This document shows, in pieces, positions 26,204-34,129 of a stretch of DNA of 64,000 nt. This DNA comes from Bifidobacterium olomucense (GTDB lineage: Bacteria; Actinomycetota; Actinomycetes; Actinomycetales; Bifidobacteriaceae). The DNA is taken from NCBI RefSeq assembly GCF_012932375.1, contig NZ_JAAIIG010000010.1:29366-93365 (forward strand). Direction: 5' to 3'. The first letter of the stretch is position 1. Each line of letters opens with the position of its first letter. The notes under the pieces were generated by a model. That model did not search any database. It had not been told where the DNA came from and worked only from the letters and a program-made list of their open reading frames with translations. Position numbers and translations under genes: made by a program.

Positions 26204-26219
26204 ATCAAACCGGTTCGAT
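26204..26219. promoter_or_regulatory. LacI-type operator ATCAAACCGGTTCGAT (amylosucrase)
   Basis: A 16-bp palindrome with one mismatch and a central CCGG, 62 bp upstream of the amylosucrase ATG. Nearly identical to the site at 28342-28357. Confidence 0.7.
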
Positions 26220-26323
26220 ACCGGCAAGCGCGCCACGCCGAAAACCCGCGAAAGCCCACACTTTCCAAGGCATCAGACCGCATACGCACACCGACGCCAT
26301 GCAAACGCCACGGCACTATGGAC

Positions 26324-26770
26324 CTAGCGACCAATTACCACCATTGCCGAAGCGATAGGACCATCATGACTCAAGGAAACATGGATGGAAGGACGCGAGC
26401 CAGCATATGGACCATCAGACGACAGGCCGCCGCCATAGAACGCACGCGCAGCCCCTGCAGCGAGCATCACATGAGGAACGCCACGCGAATCATCCAGAAT
26501 CTCCACCTCACGCCACGGGAAATCATCGAGCGTAAACGGATACGGCCCCTCCCCCAGCGACTCGCACCATGCCTTGAGGAAGGCCTCTTTGCCGGCCCAT
26601 TTAGCCGCCAGGTGCACCGCTTCGCCATCGTTTTTCACGCGTGCGCGCTCCAGCGCCTGCCGCACCTCACGCACGGAGAAGAGATTGCGCATGCGCGAAG
26701 CGGGCTCCGCCAGCTGTTCAGCGAAGGCCGCAACGTCCACCACATCATGTCCCAAACCCACTATGCCCAT
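26324..26770 (-). CDS. acpS: holo-[acyl-carrier-protein] synthase (4'-phosphopantetheinyl transferase)
   Basis: 148 residues from ATG 26770 (MGIVGLGHDVVDVAAF). Transfers 4'-phosphopantetheine from CoA to the serine of an acyl carrier domain. Both family motifs are present: GLGHDVVD (metal-binding Asp) near residues 5-12, and KWAGKEAFLKAW in the middle. The fatty-acid synthase in this window has no C-terminal transferase domain, so this enzyme is the likely partner that activates it. It is a little longer than typical AcpS (about 125 residues) due to an insert around GGGLSSDGPYAGSRPS. A longer frame to 26821 adds MRHNAMRSL; the weak SD leaves the start open. Confidence 0.88.
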   Translation of the reverse strand: MGIVGLGHDVVDVAAFAEQLAEPASRMRNLFSVREVRQALERARVKNDGEAVHLAAKWAGKEAFLKAWCESLGEGPYPFTLDDFPWREVEILDDSRGVPHVMLAAGAARAFYGGGLSSDGPYAGSRPSIHVSLSHDGPIASAMVVIGR

Positions 26771-26943
26771 AACAATCAATCCTATGGTCTTGCCCAGCGA
26801 GCGCATAGCATTGTGCCGCAATCATCTTTGACGGCATTCATCGCAACGTCTGCCGCGACGTGTCCGTCGCAACGACCACCATCAGCACGTCAAAACGGAG
26901 CGACAAGCCCACCAAGCGGAAGTCAAGACAGACGTCAACGCAA

Positions 26944-27036
26944 GTCAAATTGTTGACTCACCTAAGGAATCTACGAAAACAGCGGATTTCCAACCGACAC
27001 ACCGATACATAAATCGATTGACGTCAACTTTTTGAC
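26944..27036. promoter_or_regulatory. two GTCAA-N4-TTGAC palindromes upstream of lacI-type gene
   Basis: GTCAAATTGTTGAC at 26944-26957 and GTCAACTTTTTGAC at 27023-27036, 79 bp apart, both before the regulator gene at 27136. Same half-sites and spacer length as the site before amylosucrase. Confidence 0.6.
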
Positions 27037-27135
27037 TTTTTAACCTTGTTAACACAACGAGCCAATGAAGGACAGCTTCATCATCGCGAAGCCGCAACCA
27101 ACGAAGCAACCAGGAGCAAGCAAGGAGGCAAAACC

Positions 27136-28203
27136 ATGGTCACCATGAAACAAATTGCCACCCGCGCCGGAGTCTCCGTATCTTCCGTTTCACTCGTACT
27201 CAACAATCGCGACGCCGGACGCATCAGCCCGGACGTCGCCAGCCGCATCCGTTCGATCGCCACGGATATGGGATATCTGACCAATCGTTTCGCCAGCGGC
27301 CTACGCACCAGCAGCAGCCACACCATCGGCCTCTTGAGCGACGAAGTAGCCACCACTCCGTTCGCCGGGCGCATGATCGAAGGTGCGCAGGACGCCGCCC
27401 GAGCACTCGGCTACCTGCTCGTCATGGCCAACATCAAGAACGGCGCGAAAGAATCCGACCGCGAGATTCTCTCCCTGCGCCAGTTCGGGGTGGACGGCTT
27501 CATTTACGCACGCATGTTCAATCAAAAGACCACGCTGCCCGACTCACTGCAGGATTGCAAGGTGGTGCTCGCCGACTCCACGGATGCCTCCGGATCGGCA
27601 CCCAGCATCGTGCCGGACGAACACAGCATCGGCTACACGGCCACCAACCATCTCATCGAAGCCGGCTGCCGGCGCATCGCTTACGTGGGCACCATACACA
27701 ATATGGTCGCCCAGCCCGGGCGCCTGTCCGGATATGTGGATGCCCTGGCCGATCGCGGCATTCCCTATGACCCGGAACTCATGATCAACGTGGACACCGG
27801 AAGCGACGCCGCAGCTCGCATGCCGGCGTTCTTCGACCGTCATCCGGACGTAGATGGATTCTTCTGCTTCAACGACACCCGCGCCTGGGCCATCTACTCC
27901 GAAGCGGCCCGTCGCGGATTGACGCCCGGCAAAGATATCGCGGTGGTCGGCGTGGACAATCACCAGGTCATCGCCGAAGCGCTGGACCCGGCACTGTCCA
28001 CCGTGGAACTGCCTCATTATGAAATGGGCTATTGGGCGGTCGGCAAACTGGTTTCGATGATCGAAGGCAAAGAGCCGACGCCATTCCCGAAAACCGGATA
28101 CCCGGTCGACAAGGTCCAGCCGCCGCCGTTGAGCGAACATTCGCCGCAAATCGAGTGCCAACTGCGCATCAAACAATCTTGGGTGCGGCCGAAACGGCAG
28201 TAG
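27136..28203 (+). CDS. LacI family transcriptional regulator (sucrose/fructan regulon candidate)
   Basis: 355 residues from ATG 27136, preceded by AAGGAGG. The N-terminal helix-turn-helix MKQIATRAGVSVSSVSLVLNNRDAGRISPDVASRI is typical of LacI/GalR proteins. The periplasmic-binding-protein-like effector domain follows (TIGLLSDEVATTPFAGRMIEGAQDAARALGY; CFNDTRAWAIYSEAARRG; IAVVGVDNHQVIAEALDPALSTVELP). It is the first gene before the binding protein, two permeases and GH32 hydrolase. Palindromes of LacI type lie 45 bp before the next gene and before amylosucrase, so it probably controls both in response to sucrose or a fructan derivative. That assignment is inference. Confidence 0.93.
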   Translation: MVTMKQIATRAGVSVSSVSLVLNNRDAGRISPDVASRIRSIATDMGYLTNRFASGLRTSSSHTIGLLSDEVATTPFAGRMIEGAQDAARALGYLLVMANIKNGAKESDREILSLRQFGVDGFIYARMFNQKTTLPDSLQDCKVVLADSTDASGSAPSIVPDEHSIGYTATNHLIEAGCRRIAYVGTIHNMVAQPGRLSGYVDALADRGIPYDPELMINVDTGSDAAARMPAFFDRHPDVDGFFCFNDTRAWAIYSEAARRGLTPGKDIAVVGVDNHQVIAEALDPALSTVELPHYEMGYWAVGKLVSMIEGKEPTPFPKTGYPVDKVQPPPLSEHSPQIECQLRIKQSWVRPKRQ

Positions 28204-28341
28204 TCCAGCCGGAGGCAAACGGCGCCACAGCATGGGCCAACGGCGAAGGCGCCGACGAATCCATCCGTCAACACCTCGCCTAGAGCATTCGAGTTCACAT
28301 TTTTTACCGCCGATGCCGCAGAGCGTTGCGCGCAACCCAGC

Positions 28342-28357
28342 ATCGAACCGGTTCGAG
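28342..28357. promoter_or_regulatory. LacI-type operator ATCGAACCGGTTCGAG
   Basis: Contains the perfect 14-bp palindrome TCGAACCGGTTCGA (28343-28356), 46 bp before the binding-protein gene. Fits the CG-centred LacI operator style. Confidence 0.75.
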
Positions 28358-28402
28358 ACATTACTGAGTAAGACAAACAGGAGAAACAGAAGGAGGAGCA
28401 CC

Positions 28403-29728
28403 ATGCCCCACACCATCAGAAATACAGCGTTCAAGGCTTTGGCAGCGTCACTCGCCATCGCCAGCCTTGTCACTGTAGGAGGCTGCGGCGAAGCAGCCCG
28501 CGCCGCGGCCAAGGCCAACGCCAACGAAATCACCATCTGGACGCATACGGCCGGCAGCGAAGCCGAGCTCGCAGGCGTGCAGCAGATCATCGACGACTAC
28601 AACGCCAGCCCGGACAAGAAGGCCACCATCAAACTGCAGTCCTTCCCACAGAGCTCGTACAACGATTCGGTGATCTCCGCATCCTCCGCCAACAACCTGC
28701 CCTGCCTGGTGGACGTGGACCAGCCGAACACCCCGTACTGGGCCTGGGCCAACATCCTCGACCCGCTCACCGACGAGGCGTTGCTCAAGCGCACCAAGGA
28801 CCTCATCCCCTCCGCCACCGGCAAGTGGAACGACAAGGTGTATACCGTAGGCTACTTCGATGCCACCGTGGCCCTGTTCGCCCGCAAATCCGTACTCAAG
28901 AAGCTCGGCATCCGCATCGCCACGGTGGACAAGCCGTGGACCAAGGACGAGATGGACGACGCACTGGCCAAGCTCAAGGCCACCGGCGAATGGAACTACC
29001 CGTTCGAGATCGGCACCGCCGACAACAAGAGCGAATGGTATGCCTACGCCTACGCACCAATCCTGCAGTCCTTCGGCGGCGACCTCGTCAACCGCAAGGA
29101 TTACCAGAGCGCGGACGACGTGCTCAACGGCAAGGAGGGCAAGGCGTTCGCCAACTGGATGCGCGATCTCGTGGCCAAGGGCTACATCTCCTCCAAGGGC
29201 GGCTCCGACACGGCCCTCGACTTCGTGAACAACAAGTCCGGCCTGCTCTACGGCGGCATCTGGTCGATGAGCACCTTCCAGAAGTACGCCAAGGATTACG
29301 ACGACATCGTCGTGATGCCGATGACCGACTTCGGCCACGGCTCCGTCACCGGAGGCGGTTCCTGGACGGTCGGCATGACCACCACCTGCCCGAACAAGGC
29401 GGCCGCGCAGGACTACATCCGCTTCTCGCTGCAGGACAAGTACATCGCCAACATGGCGAGCGCCGGCATGAACATCCCGACCACCAAGGCCGCTCAGCAG
29501 ATGGTCAAGCCGTTCGCCAAGGGCGGCGATATGCAGATCTTCACCGAGATCTCCGAGAAATACGTCAAGATGCGTCCTGAGACCCCGGCCTACAACTTCA
29601 TCTCCACTGAGTTCCGCAAGACCATCGGCGACATCATGAACGGCGCCGACGTCAATACGTGGCTCGACAAAGCAGTCAATCATATCGACGGCAACATTCA
29701 GGGTGCCGACGGTTACCGGAAGAACTGA
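28403..29728 (+). CDS. sugar ABC transporter substrate-binding lipoprotein
   Basis: 441 residues. The signal peptide ends in a lipobox (SLVTVGGC, Cys about residue 28), so the mature protein is anchored to the outside of the membrane. The rest is a type 1 extracellular solute-binding protein (ITIWTHTAGSEAELAGVQQIIDDYN; a GTADNKSEWYAYAYAPILQSFGGD region). It delivers an oligosaccharide, probably sucrose or a short fructo-oligosaccharide given the adjacent GH32 gene, to the permeases encoded next. SD AGGAGGAG precedes the ATG. Confidence 0.92.
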   Translation: MPHTIRNTAFKALAASLAIASLVTVGGCGEAARAAAKANANEITIWTHTAGSEAELAGVQQIIDDYNASPDKKATIKLQSFPQSSYNDSVISASSANNLPCLVDVDQPNTPYWAWANILDPLTDEALLKRTKDLIPSATGKWNDKVYTVGYFDATVALFARKSVLKKLGIRIATVDKPWTKDEMDDALAKLKATGEWNYPFEIGTADNKSEWYAYAYAPILQSFGGDLVNRKDYQSADDVLNGKEGKAFANWMRDLVAKGYISSKGGSDTALDFVNNKSGLLYGGIWSMSTFQKYAKDYDDIVVMPMTDFGHGSVTGGGSWTVGMTTTCPNKAAAQDYIRFSLQDKYIANMASAGMNIPTTKAAQQMVKPFAKGGDMQIFTEISEKYVKMRPETPAYNFISTEFRKTIGDIMNGADVNTWLDKAVNHIDGNIQGADGYRKN

Positions 29729-29755
29729 TCGAAAGCGACTTCAAAGGGAATCATC

Positions 29756-30673
29756 ATGACTAGTACCACCAAAACCCCTGTGGCGACCAACAAGCGTACC
29801 GCCGAACAGCGTCACGAGAACGCCGTCGGCTGGGGCATGCTACTGCCTGCATCCCTGCTTCTGCTGCTGTTCATCGGCATCCCGGTGCTGCTGGCGTTCG
29901 GTCTGGCGTTCACCAACGCCCGCACCATCAGCCCGAATCCGACCCGATTCATCGGTTTCGAGAACTTCACCCGACTGTTCTCCGATCCCACGTTCTGGTT
30001 CGCACTGCGCAACGTTGCGGTGTTCGCCGTGGTCGTAGTGCCGGTTCAGGCCGGACTCGGCCTGCTGCTGGCCGTGCTCATCAACAAGCAGGTACGCTCC
30101 TCCGTGTTCTTCCGTACGGTCTACTTCCTGCCCGTGGTGACCTCCATGGTGGTGGTCTCCCTGCTGTGGATGTTCATCTACCAGAACGACGGCATGCTCA
30201 ATCAGGTGATGTCCAAGCTCACCTTCGGCCACTGGCAGGCCGTGGACTGGCTCAACGACCCACGCACCGCGATGGGCGCCATCATCGTGATGTCCATCTG
30301 GCAAGCGGTCGGCCAGCATATGCTCATCTGGCTGTCCGGTCTACAGACCATCCCAGGCGAACTGTACGAGGCCGCCGAGCTGGACGGCTGCAGCGCTTGG
30401 GAACAGTTCAAGAACGTGACCTGGCCGGGCCTGCGCTCCACGCGCAACATGATTCTGATCACCATCACCATCGCGGCCATGAGCCTGTTCACCCAGATCA
30501 ACGTGATGACTCAGGGCGGCCCGCGCGACGCCACCACCACCGTGGTATTCGAGGCCGTGCGCTCCGGCTTCCAGCAGCAGGAGATGGGCTACGCCTCCGC
30601 GATCACGCTCGTGTTCTTCTGCATCATCATGGTCATCACCGCCATCCAGCGCTACCTGACCCGCGAGAAGTAA
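29756..30673 (+). CDS. sugar ABC transporter permease (MalF type)
   Basis: 305 residues with six hydrophobic helices starting at LLPASLLLLLFIGIPVLLAFGLAF. The EAA loop reads LYEAAELDGCSAWEQFKNVTWPGL (about residues 202-225), where the ATPase docks. 27 bp after the binding-protein gene and 30 bp before the second permease. No dedicated ATPase is present in the locus, so a shared MsiK-type ATPase encoded elsewhere must energise it, as is usual for bifidobacterial sugar importers. Confidence 0.93.
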   Translation: MTSTTKTPVATNKRTAEQRHENAVGWGMLLPASLLLLLFIGIPVLLAFGLAFTNARTISPNPTRFIGFENFTRLFSDPTFWFALRNVAVFAVVVVPVQAGLGLLLAVLINKQVRSSVFFRTVYFLPVVTSMVVVSLLWMFIYQNDGMLNQVMSKLTFGHWQAVDWLNDPRTAMGAIIVMSIWQAVGQHMLIWLSGLQTIPGELYEAAELDGCSAWEQFKNVTWPGLRSTRNMILITITIAAMSLFTQINVMTQGGPRDATTTVVFEAVRSGFQQQEMGYASAITLVFFCIIMVITAIQRYLTREK

Positions 30674-30703
30674 TCGAAAAGACTTGAGATTAAGGATTCA
30701 ACG

Positions 30704-31645
30704 ATGAGCAACGCAACTACTTCGATGGCCGCTCACGACAAGCTCGCGGCCAAGGCCGCCAAAAAGGTCGCCTATAAGCACAACCGCCTGTCCGTAGGCG
30801 GATGGATCGTCCGCATCCTGTTCGCCTGCCTGTTCGCTTTCCCGCTGATCTTCATGGTGGTCAGCTCCTTCAAGCCGGACGATGAGATCATGGCCGATCT
30901 CGGCTCCTTCAAGGCGTTCCTGCCGGTGGGGCACATTTCGCTCGACAACTACGCGCAGGTGTTCACCCGCGTGCCCGCCGCCACCTTCCTGATGAACTCG
31001 GTGATCATCACCGTGGTTACCGTGGTGCTCGGCGTGATTGTCAACTCGATGGCGGCCTTCGCTCTGCAGCGTCTTGAGGTGCGTGGCAAGAAGGTCATCT
31101 TCACCTTCATTCTGGCCACACTGATGGTGCCGTTCGAAACCTACGCCATCCCGCTGCTGTGGTGGGTCAACCAGCTGCCGCGCCCGGTGGTGGACCAGTT
31201 CGGCCTGTACTTCACCCGCGGATGGATCGATACTCTGCCCGTGCAGATCGTGCCGTTCATCGCCAACGCCTTCTCCGTCTACCTGTACATGCAGTACTTC
31301 GAGACGATTCCGAAGGACCTCGATGAGGCCGCCCGCGTGGATGGTGCCGGATGGTTCCGCATCTACTCGCGTATCATCATGCCGCTGTCCGGACCTGCCA
31401 CCGCCACCGTGGTGATCCTGAGCTTCCTGCCCATGTGGAACCAGTACGTCTGGCCGCTGATGGTGGTGCAGTCCGAGAATCTGCGCCCGGTGATGATCGG
31501 CGTGCAGTATTTCCAGCAAATGACCACCTCGTGGGGTCAGATCATGGCCTACAGCTCGCTGATCACCGTCCCGATCATCATCGTCTTCGTCCTCTTCCAA
31601 AAGCAATTCGTCAGCTCCATCGCCTCGACGGGCGTAAAGGGCTGA
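30704..31645 (+). CDS. sugar ABC transporter permease (MalG type)
   Basis: 313 residues. Six helices; first VRILFACLFAFPLIFMVVSSF. The EAA loop is LDEAARVDGAGWFRIYSRIIMPLS (about residues 205-228) and the C-terminus VSSIASTGVKG matches the MalG group. Partner of the preceding permease. SD TTAAGGA precedes the ATG. Confidence 0.93.
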   Translation: MSNATTSMAAHDKLAAKAAKKVAYKHNRLSVGGWIVRILFACLFAFPLIFMVVSSFKPDDEIMADLGSFKAFLPVGHISLDNYAQVFTRVPAATFLMNSVIITVVTVVLGVIVNSMAAFALQRLEVRGKKVIFTFILATLMVPFETYAIPLLWWVNQLPRPVVDQFGLYFTRGWIDTLPVQIVPFIANAFSVYLYMQYFETIPKDLDEAARVDGAGWFRIYSRIIMPLSGPATATVVILSFLPMWNQYVWPLMVVQSENLRPVMIGVQYFQQMTTSWGQIMAYSSLITVPIIIVFVLFQKQFVSSIASTGVKG

Positions 31646-31650
31646 AATCA

Positions 31651-31722
31651 CACCACATACTTCGACTGCAGTCGGGGCTAACCGGACCGCTGCGCCTGCC
31701 TCGATTGCAGTCAACCACATAC
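31651..31722. repeat. direct repeat ACCACATACTT with TCGAyTGCAGTC
   Basis: ACCACATACTT occurs at 31651-31661 and again near 31714-31724, and TCGACTGCAGTC / TCGATTGCAGTC also recurs, in opposite order. It looks like a small duplicated module after the permease gene; no function inferred. Confidence 0.5.
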
Positions 31723-31724
31723 TT

Positions 31725-31758
31725 GCCGGATGGGTTTTCCCCTTTTCTCCCATCCGGC
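31725..31758 (+). terminator. hairpin between permease and GH32 gene
   Basis: A perfect 10-bp stem GCCGGATGGG / CCCATCCGGC, 80 bp after the permease stop, followed by ATTATTCG. It may attenuate transcription into the hydrolase gene. Confidence 0.7.
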
Positions 31759-31817
31759 ATTATTCGTATCGCACGAAATAGTTGCACGCGTCAACGCATA
31801 CGTCAAAGGAGACCACA

Positions 31818-33773
31818 ATGACCATCATCAACGCCGATAACTACACTGCATGCGAAGCGTTCGCATCATATGCCGGCGACGGCGAAACCCCCGGCATCAT
31901 TCGTCTCACACCAGTCAGCGGCAGTGCGCAGCCGGTGGAGGCGAGCCTTACCGCAGCCGATCGTCGCGCGAAATTGACGCTACCCATCACCTCCGGCGAA
32001 CAGTACGAGCTGCATTGCGAAGGACTGGAGCTGGGATTCGCGTACCTGACCGGCGGCGAGAATCTGATCGACCGCGGCATCCGCATCATCACTTCGGATA
32101 CTCGAGCCACCGCGCATCGACCGCGCGCACATTTCGAGCCGGCACAGCACTGGATGAACGACCCGAACGGCCTCTGCCGTTTCCAAGGCCGCTACCACAT
32201 GTTCTACCAGTACAACCCCTACGGCTGGGAGTGGGACAGCATGCATTGGGGCCATGCGGTCAGCCATGACCTGATACATTGGGTCGATCTGCCGATCGCG
32301 CTGCTGCCGCAACCGGATCTATCGCGCGACGGGTCGCTGGCCGGCGGCGCGTTCTCCGGCTCCGCGGTCACCGTGGACGAATCCGGCCGCATCGTGCCAG
32401 GCGATCAGGCGAGTGCCATCCGCATCTTCCTGACCCGTCACTGGGAGCATCGAGGAGATCCGAGCTCGGTCATCGAAGAACAGACCACGGCCGTCAGCAC
32501 CGACGGACTGACGTTCGGCACTGAAACCACCGTGATTCGTCGTCCGGGCGATGATTTCGGACTGGACTTCCGCGATCCGAAAGCCGACGACACATTGCTG
32601 ACTGACGCGCCGGACGGCGAGACGAACAGCAACACCACAGCAGCCGGCGTTCCGACCATCGTGGTCGCCACGAACCTGCCGGCCGAACAGGCACCTGCCG
32701 CTGGCGAAATCGGCTCGGCGCCGCGTCCATCCGGCACCTATTGGTATGGCGAAAGCACGACTGCAGCGGCCAGCGAGCAGACCCCCGACCTCTCTCGCAT
32801 TCCGACGCTCGCCCTGTTCCGCGCCACCGACTCCAATCTGGACAACGCCACATGGGAATACGCCGGCCCGTTGCTGTTCGAAACCGGCCTTCCCGAGGCG
32901 TACACCTACGAATGCCCGGACACGTTCAGCGTAGACGGTTCGGCCGTGGCCATCGGTTCGGTGATGAAACTGCACGATACGACCGGTCGATTCCAGCCGA
33001 TTCGCTGGTACACCGGCTCAGTCGTGGAGCCGGCCTGCTCTCCACGATTCGATGTGGAGCAGGCCGGTTGGTGCGATTTCGGATCGTGTTATTACGCAGT
33101 ACAGTCCTTCCGTGATCGGCACACGGCGGCGGACGGCAGCCAGTCCGATCGTCGCATCGCCATCGGCTGGCTGTGCGACTGGTTCGGCGTACGTATCGAA
33201 CGTAACGACTACGCCAACGGCGTGATGAGTCTGCCGCGCGAACTGCATGTGGTGGACGGACGACTGCACTCTCGCCCGATTCAGGAGGTTTACGATCTGC
33301 TGATCGGCGGCGAGCTCACTCCGGACGCGACTGACGGCACTGACAGCGGGCGCGAACTGCGCGTGAACGTTCCGAATCATGCGTACTACGCGAATATCAT
33401 CCCTGAAGCGAATCAGTCGTTTACCATGACGCTGGTTTCCGGCCTACGCAAGCAGAGCGACGGCACTATGACGCAGGCTTCGCTGAAGCTGGCAAGCGAT
33501 GGCAAGGCGGTACACCTGACCACCACCGGACTGCCGACCGACGGTTGTGATTACGTCTCCGTCACCGAACAGGTGAACCGCGTGGAGGTGTTCTACGACC
33601 ATGGCGTCGCCGAAGTGTTCGTCAATAACGGTGAGGATGTGGGTGCTGTGCTGTTCGACTGCAGCACCGTCAACGATCCGGACTTTGTGACTGCGCCGAC
33701 AGTGACCGGACTGCACGGCGCTGGCACTGGCACTGGCACCGTGACGTTCCGCGAACTACGCTCCACGCGCTGA
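31818..33773 (+). CDS. GH32 beta-fructofuranosidase
   Basis: 651 residues; no signal peptide, so it hydrolyses imported sucrose or fructo-oligosaccharides inside the cell. GH32 motifs: WMNDPNG (nucleophile Asp) at about residue 111, FRDPKAD (about 251) and YECPDTF (acid/base Glu, about 364). An N-terminal domain of ~105 residues precedes the five-bladed propeller, and the C-terminal beta-sandwich ends VEVFYDHGVAEVFVNNGE. A hydrophilic Ala/Thr-rich insert lies around residues 262-330. Start ATG 31818 has AAAGGAG; a frame from 31782 adds MHASTHTSKETT. Co-directional with the ABC importer 170 bp upstream. Confidence 0.94.
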   Translation: MTIINADNYTACEAFASYAGDGETPGIIRLTPVSGSAQPVEASLTAADRRAKLTLPITSGEQYELHCEGLELGFAYLTGGENLIDRGIRIITSDTRATAHRPRAHFEPAQHWMNDPNGLCRFQGRYHMFYQYNPYGWEWDSMHWGHAVSHDLIHWVDLPIALLPQPDLSRDGSLAGGAFSGSAVTVDESGRIVPGDQASAIRIFLTRHWEHRGDPSSVIEEQTTAVSTDGLTFGTETTVIRRPGDDFGLDFRDPKADDTLLTDAPDGETNSNTTAAGVPTIVVATNLPAEQAPAAGEIGSAPRPSGTYWYGESTTAAASEQTPDLSRIPTLALFRATDSNLDNATWEYAGPLLFETGLPEAYTYECPDTFSVDGSAVAIGSVMKLHDTTGRFQPIRWYTGSVVEPACSPRFDVEQAGWCDFGSCYYAVQSFRDRHTAADGSQSDRRIAIGWLCDWFGVRIERNDYANGVMSLPRELHVVDGRLHSRPIQEVYDLLIGGELTPDATDGTDSGRELRVNVPNHAYYANIIPEANQSFTMTLVSGLRKQSDGTMTQASLKLASDGKAVHLTTTGLPTDGCDYVSVTEQVNRVEVFYDHGVAEVFVNNGEDVGAVLFDCSTVNDPDFVTAPTVTGLHGAGTGTGTVTFRELRSTR

Positions 33774-33814
33774 CCATAACCGGCAGCTCGGGTTTTCTTC
33801 ATGGCTTTTCACTC

Positions 33815-33900
33815 GCGATGCGTCACTACATGCACCTACATGCACATACACATGCACATACACATGCACATGCACATGCACAGTGGGCGTGACGCATTGC
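33815..33900. repeat. TGCACATACACA microsatellite inside an inverted repeat
   Basis: Alternating TGCACA/TACACA units fill about 33827-33882. They are flanked by GCGATGCGTCAC (33815-33826) and GTGACGCATTGC (33889-33900), which pair with one mismatch. It lies just after the GH32 gene. Confidence 0.85.
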
Positions 33901-33907
33901 GGGTGGA

Positions 33908-33986
33908 GTGCCTCTGCTTGGCCGGCAGCCCCTCGTAGACGAGACAGATGTTCCGCGAGGGCAGAAATCAGCCCCTTGTAACGCGG
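33908..33986 (+). repeat. ~80-bp intergenic repeat, copy A
   Basis: Starts GTGCCTCTGCTTGGCC and continues with AGACGAGACAGATGTTCCGC and AATCAGCCCCTTGTAACGCG. Same orientation and closely related to copy B (40339-40417). Confidence 0.82.
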
Positions 33987-34050
33987 ATAGCCTTGGCAGC
34001 TGGACAAAAACACACGTTGCCGAGCCTATTCATTCATCCATGACGCTCCT

Positions 34051-34122
34051 CACATCGGCACATCGGCACATCGGCACATCGGCGAATCGGCACATCGGCG
34101 AATCGGCGAATCGACGCATCGG
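34051..34122. repeat. nine tandem 8-bp units (CACATCGG)
   Basis: CACATCGG x4, then CGAATCGG, CACATCGG, CGAATCGG, CGAATCGA and CGCATCGG. The array ends 8 bp before the stop of the minus-strand glycosidase. Confidence 0.9.
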
Positions 34123-34129
34123 CAAAACA

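Noticed and set aside
34051..34122. CRISPR array
   Set aside because: Units are 8 bp in direct tandem with no spacers and no cas genes; the same applies to the other short tandem arrays.
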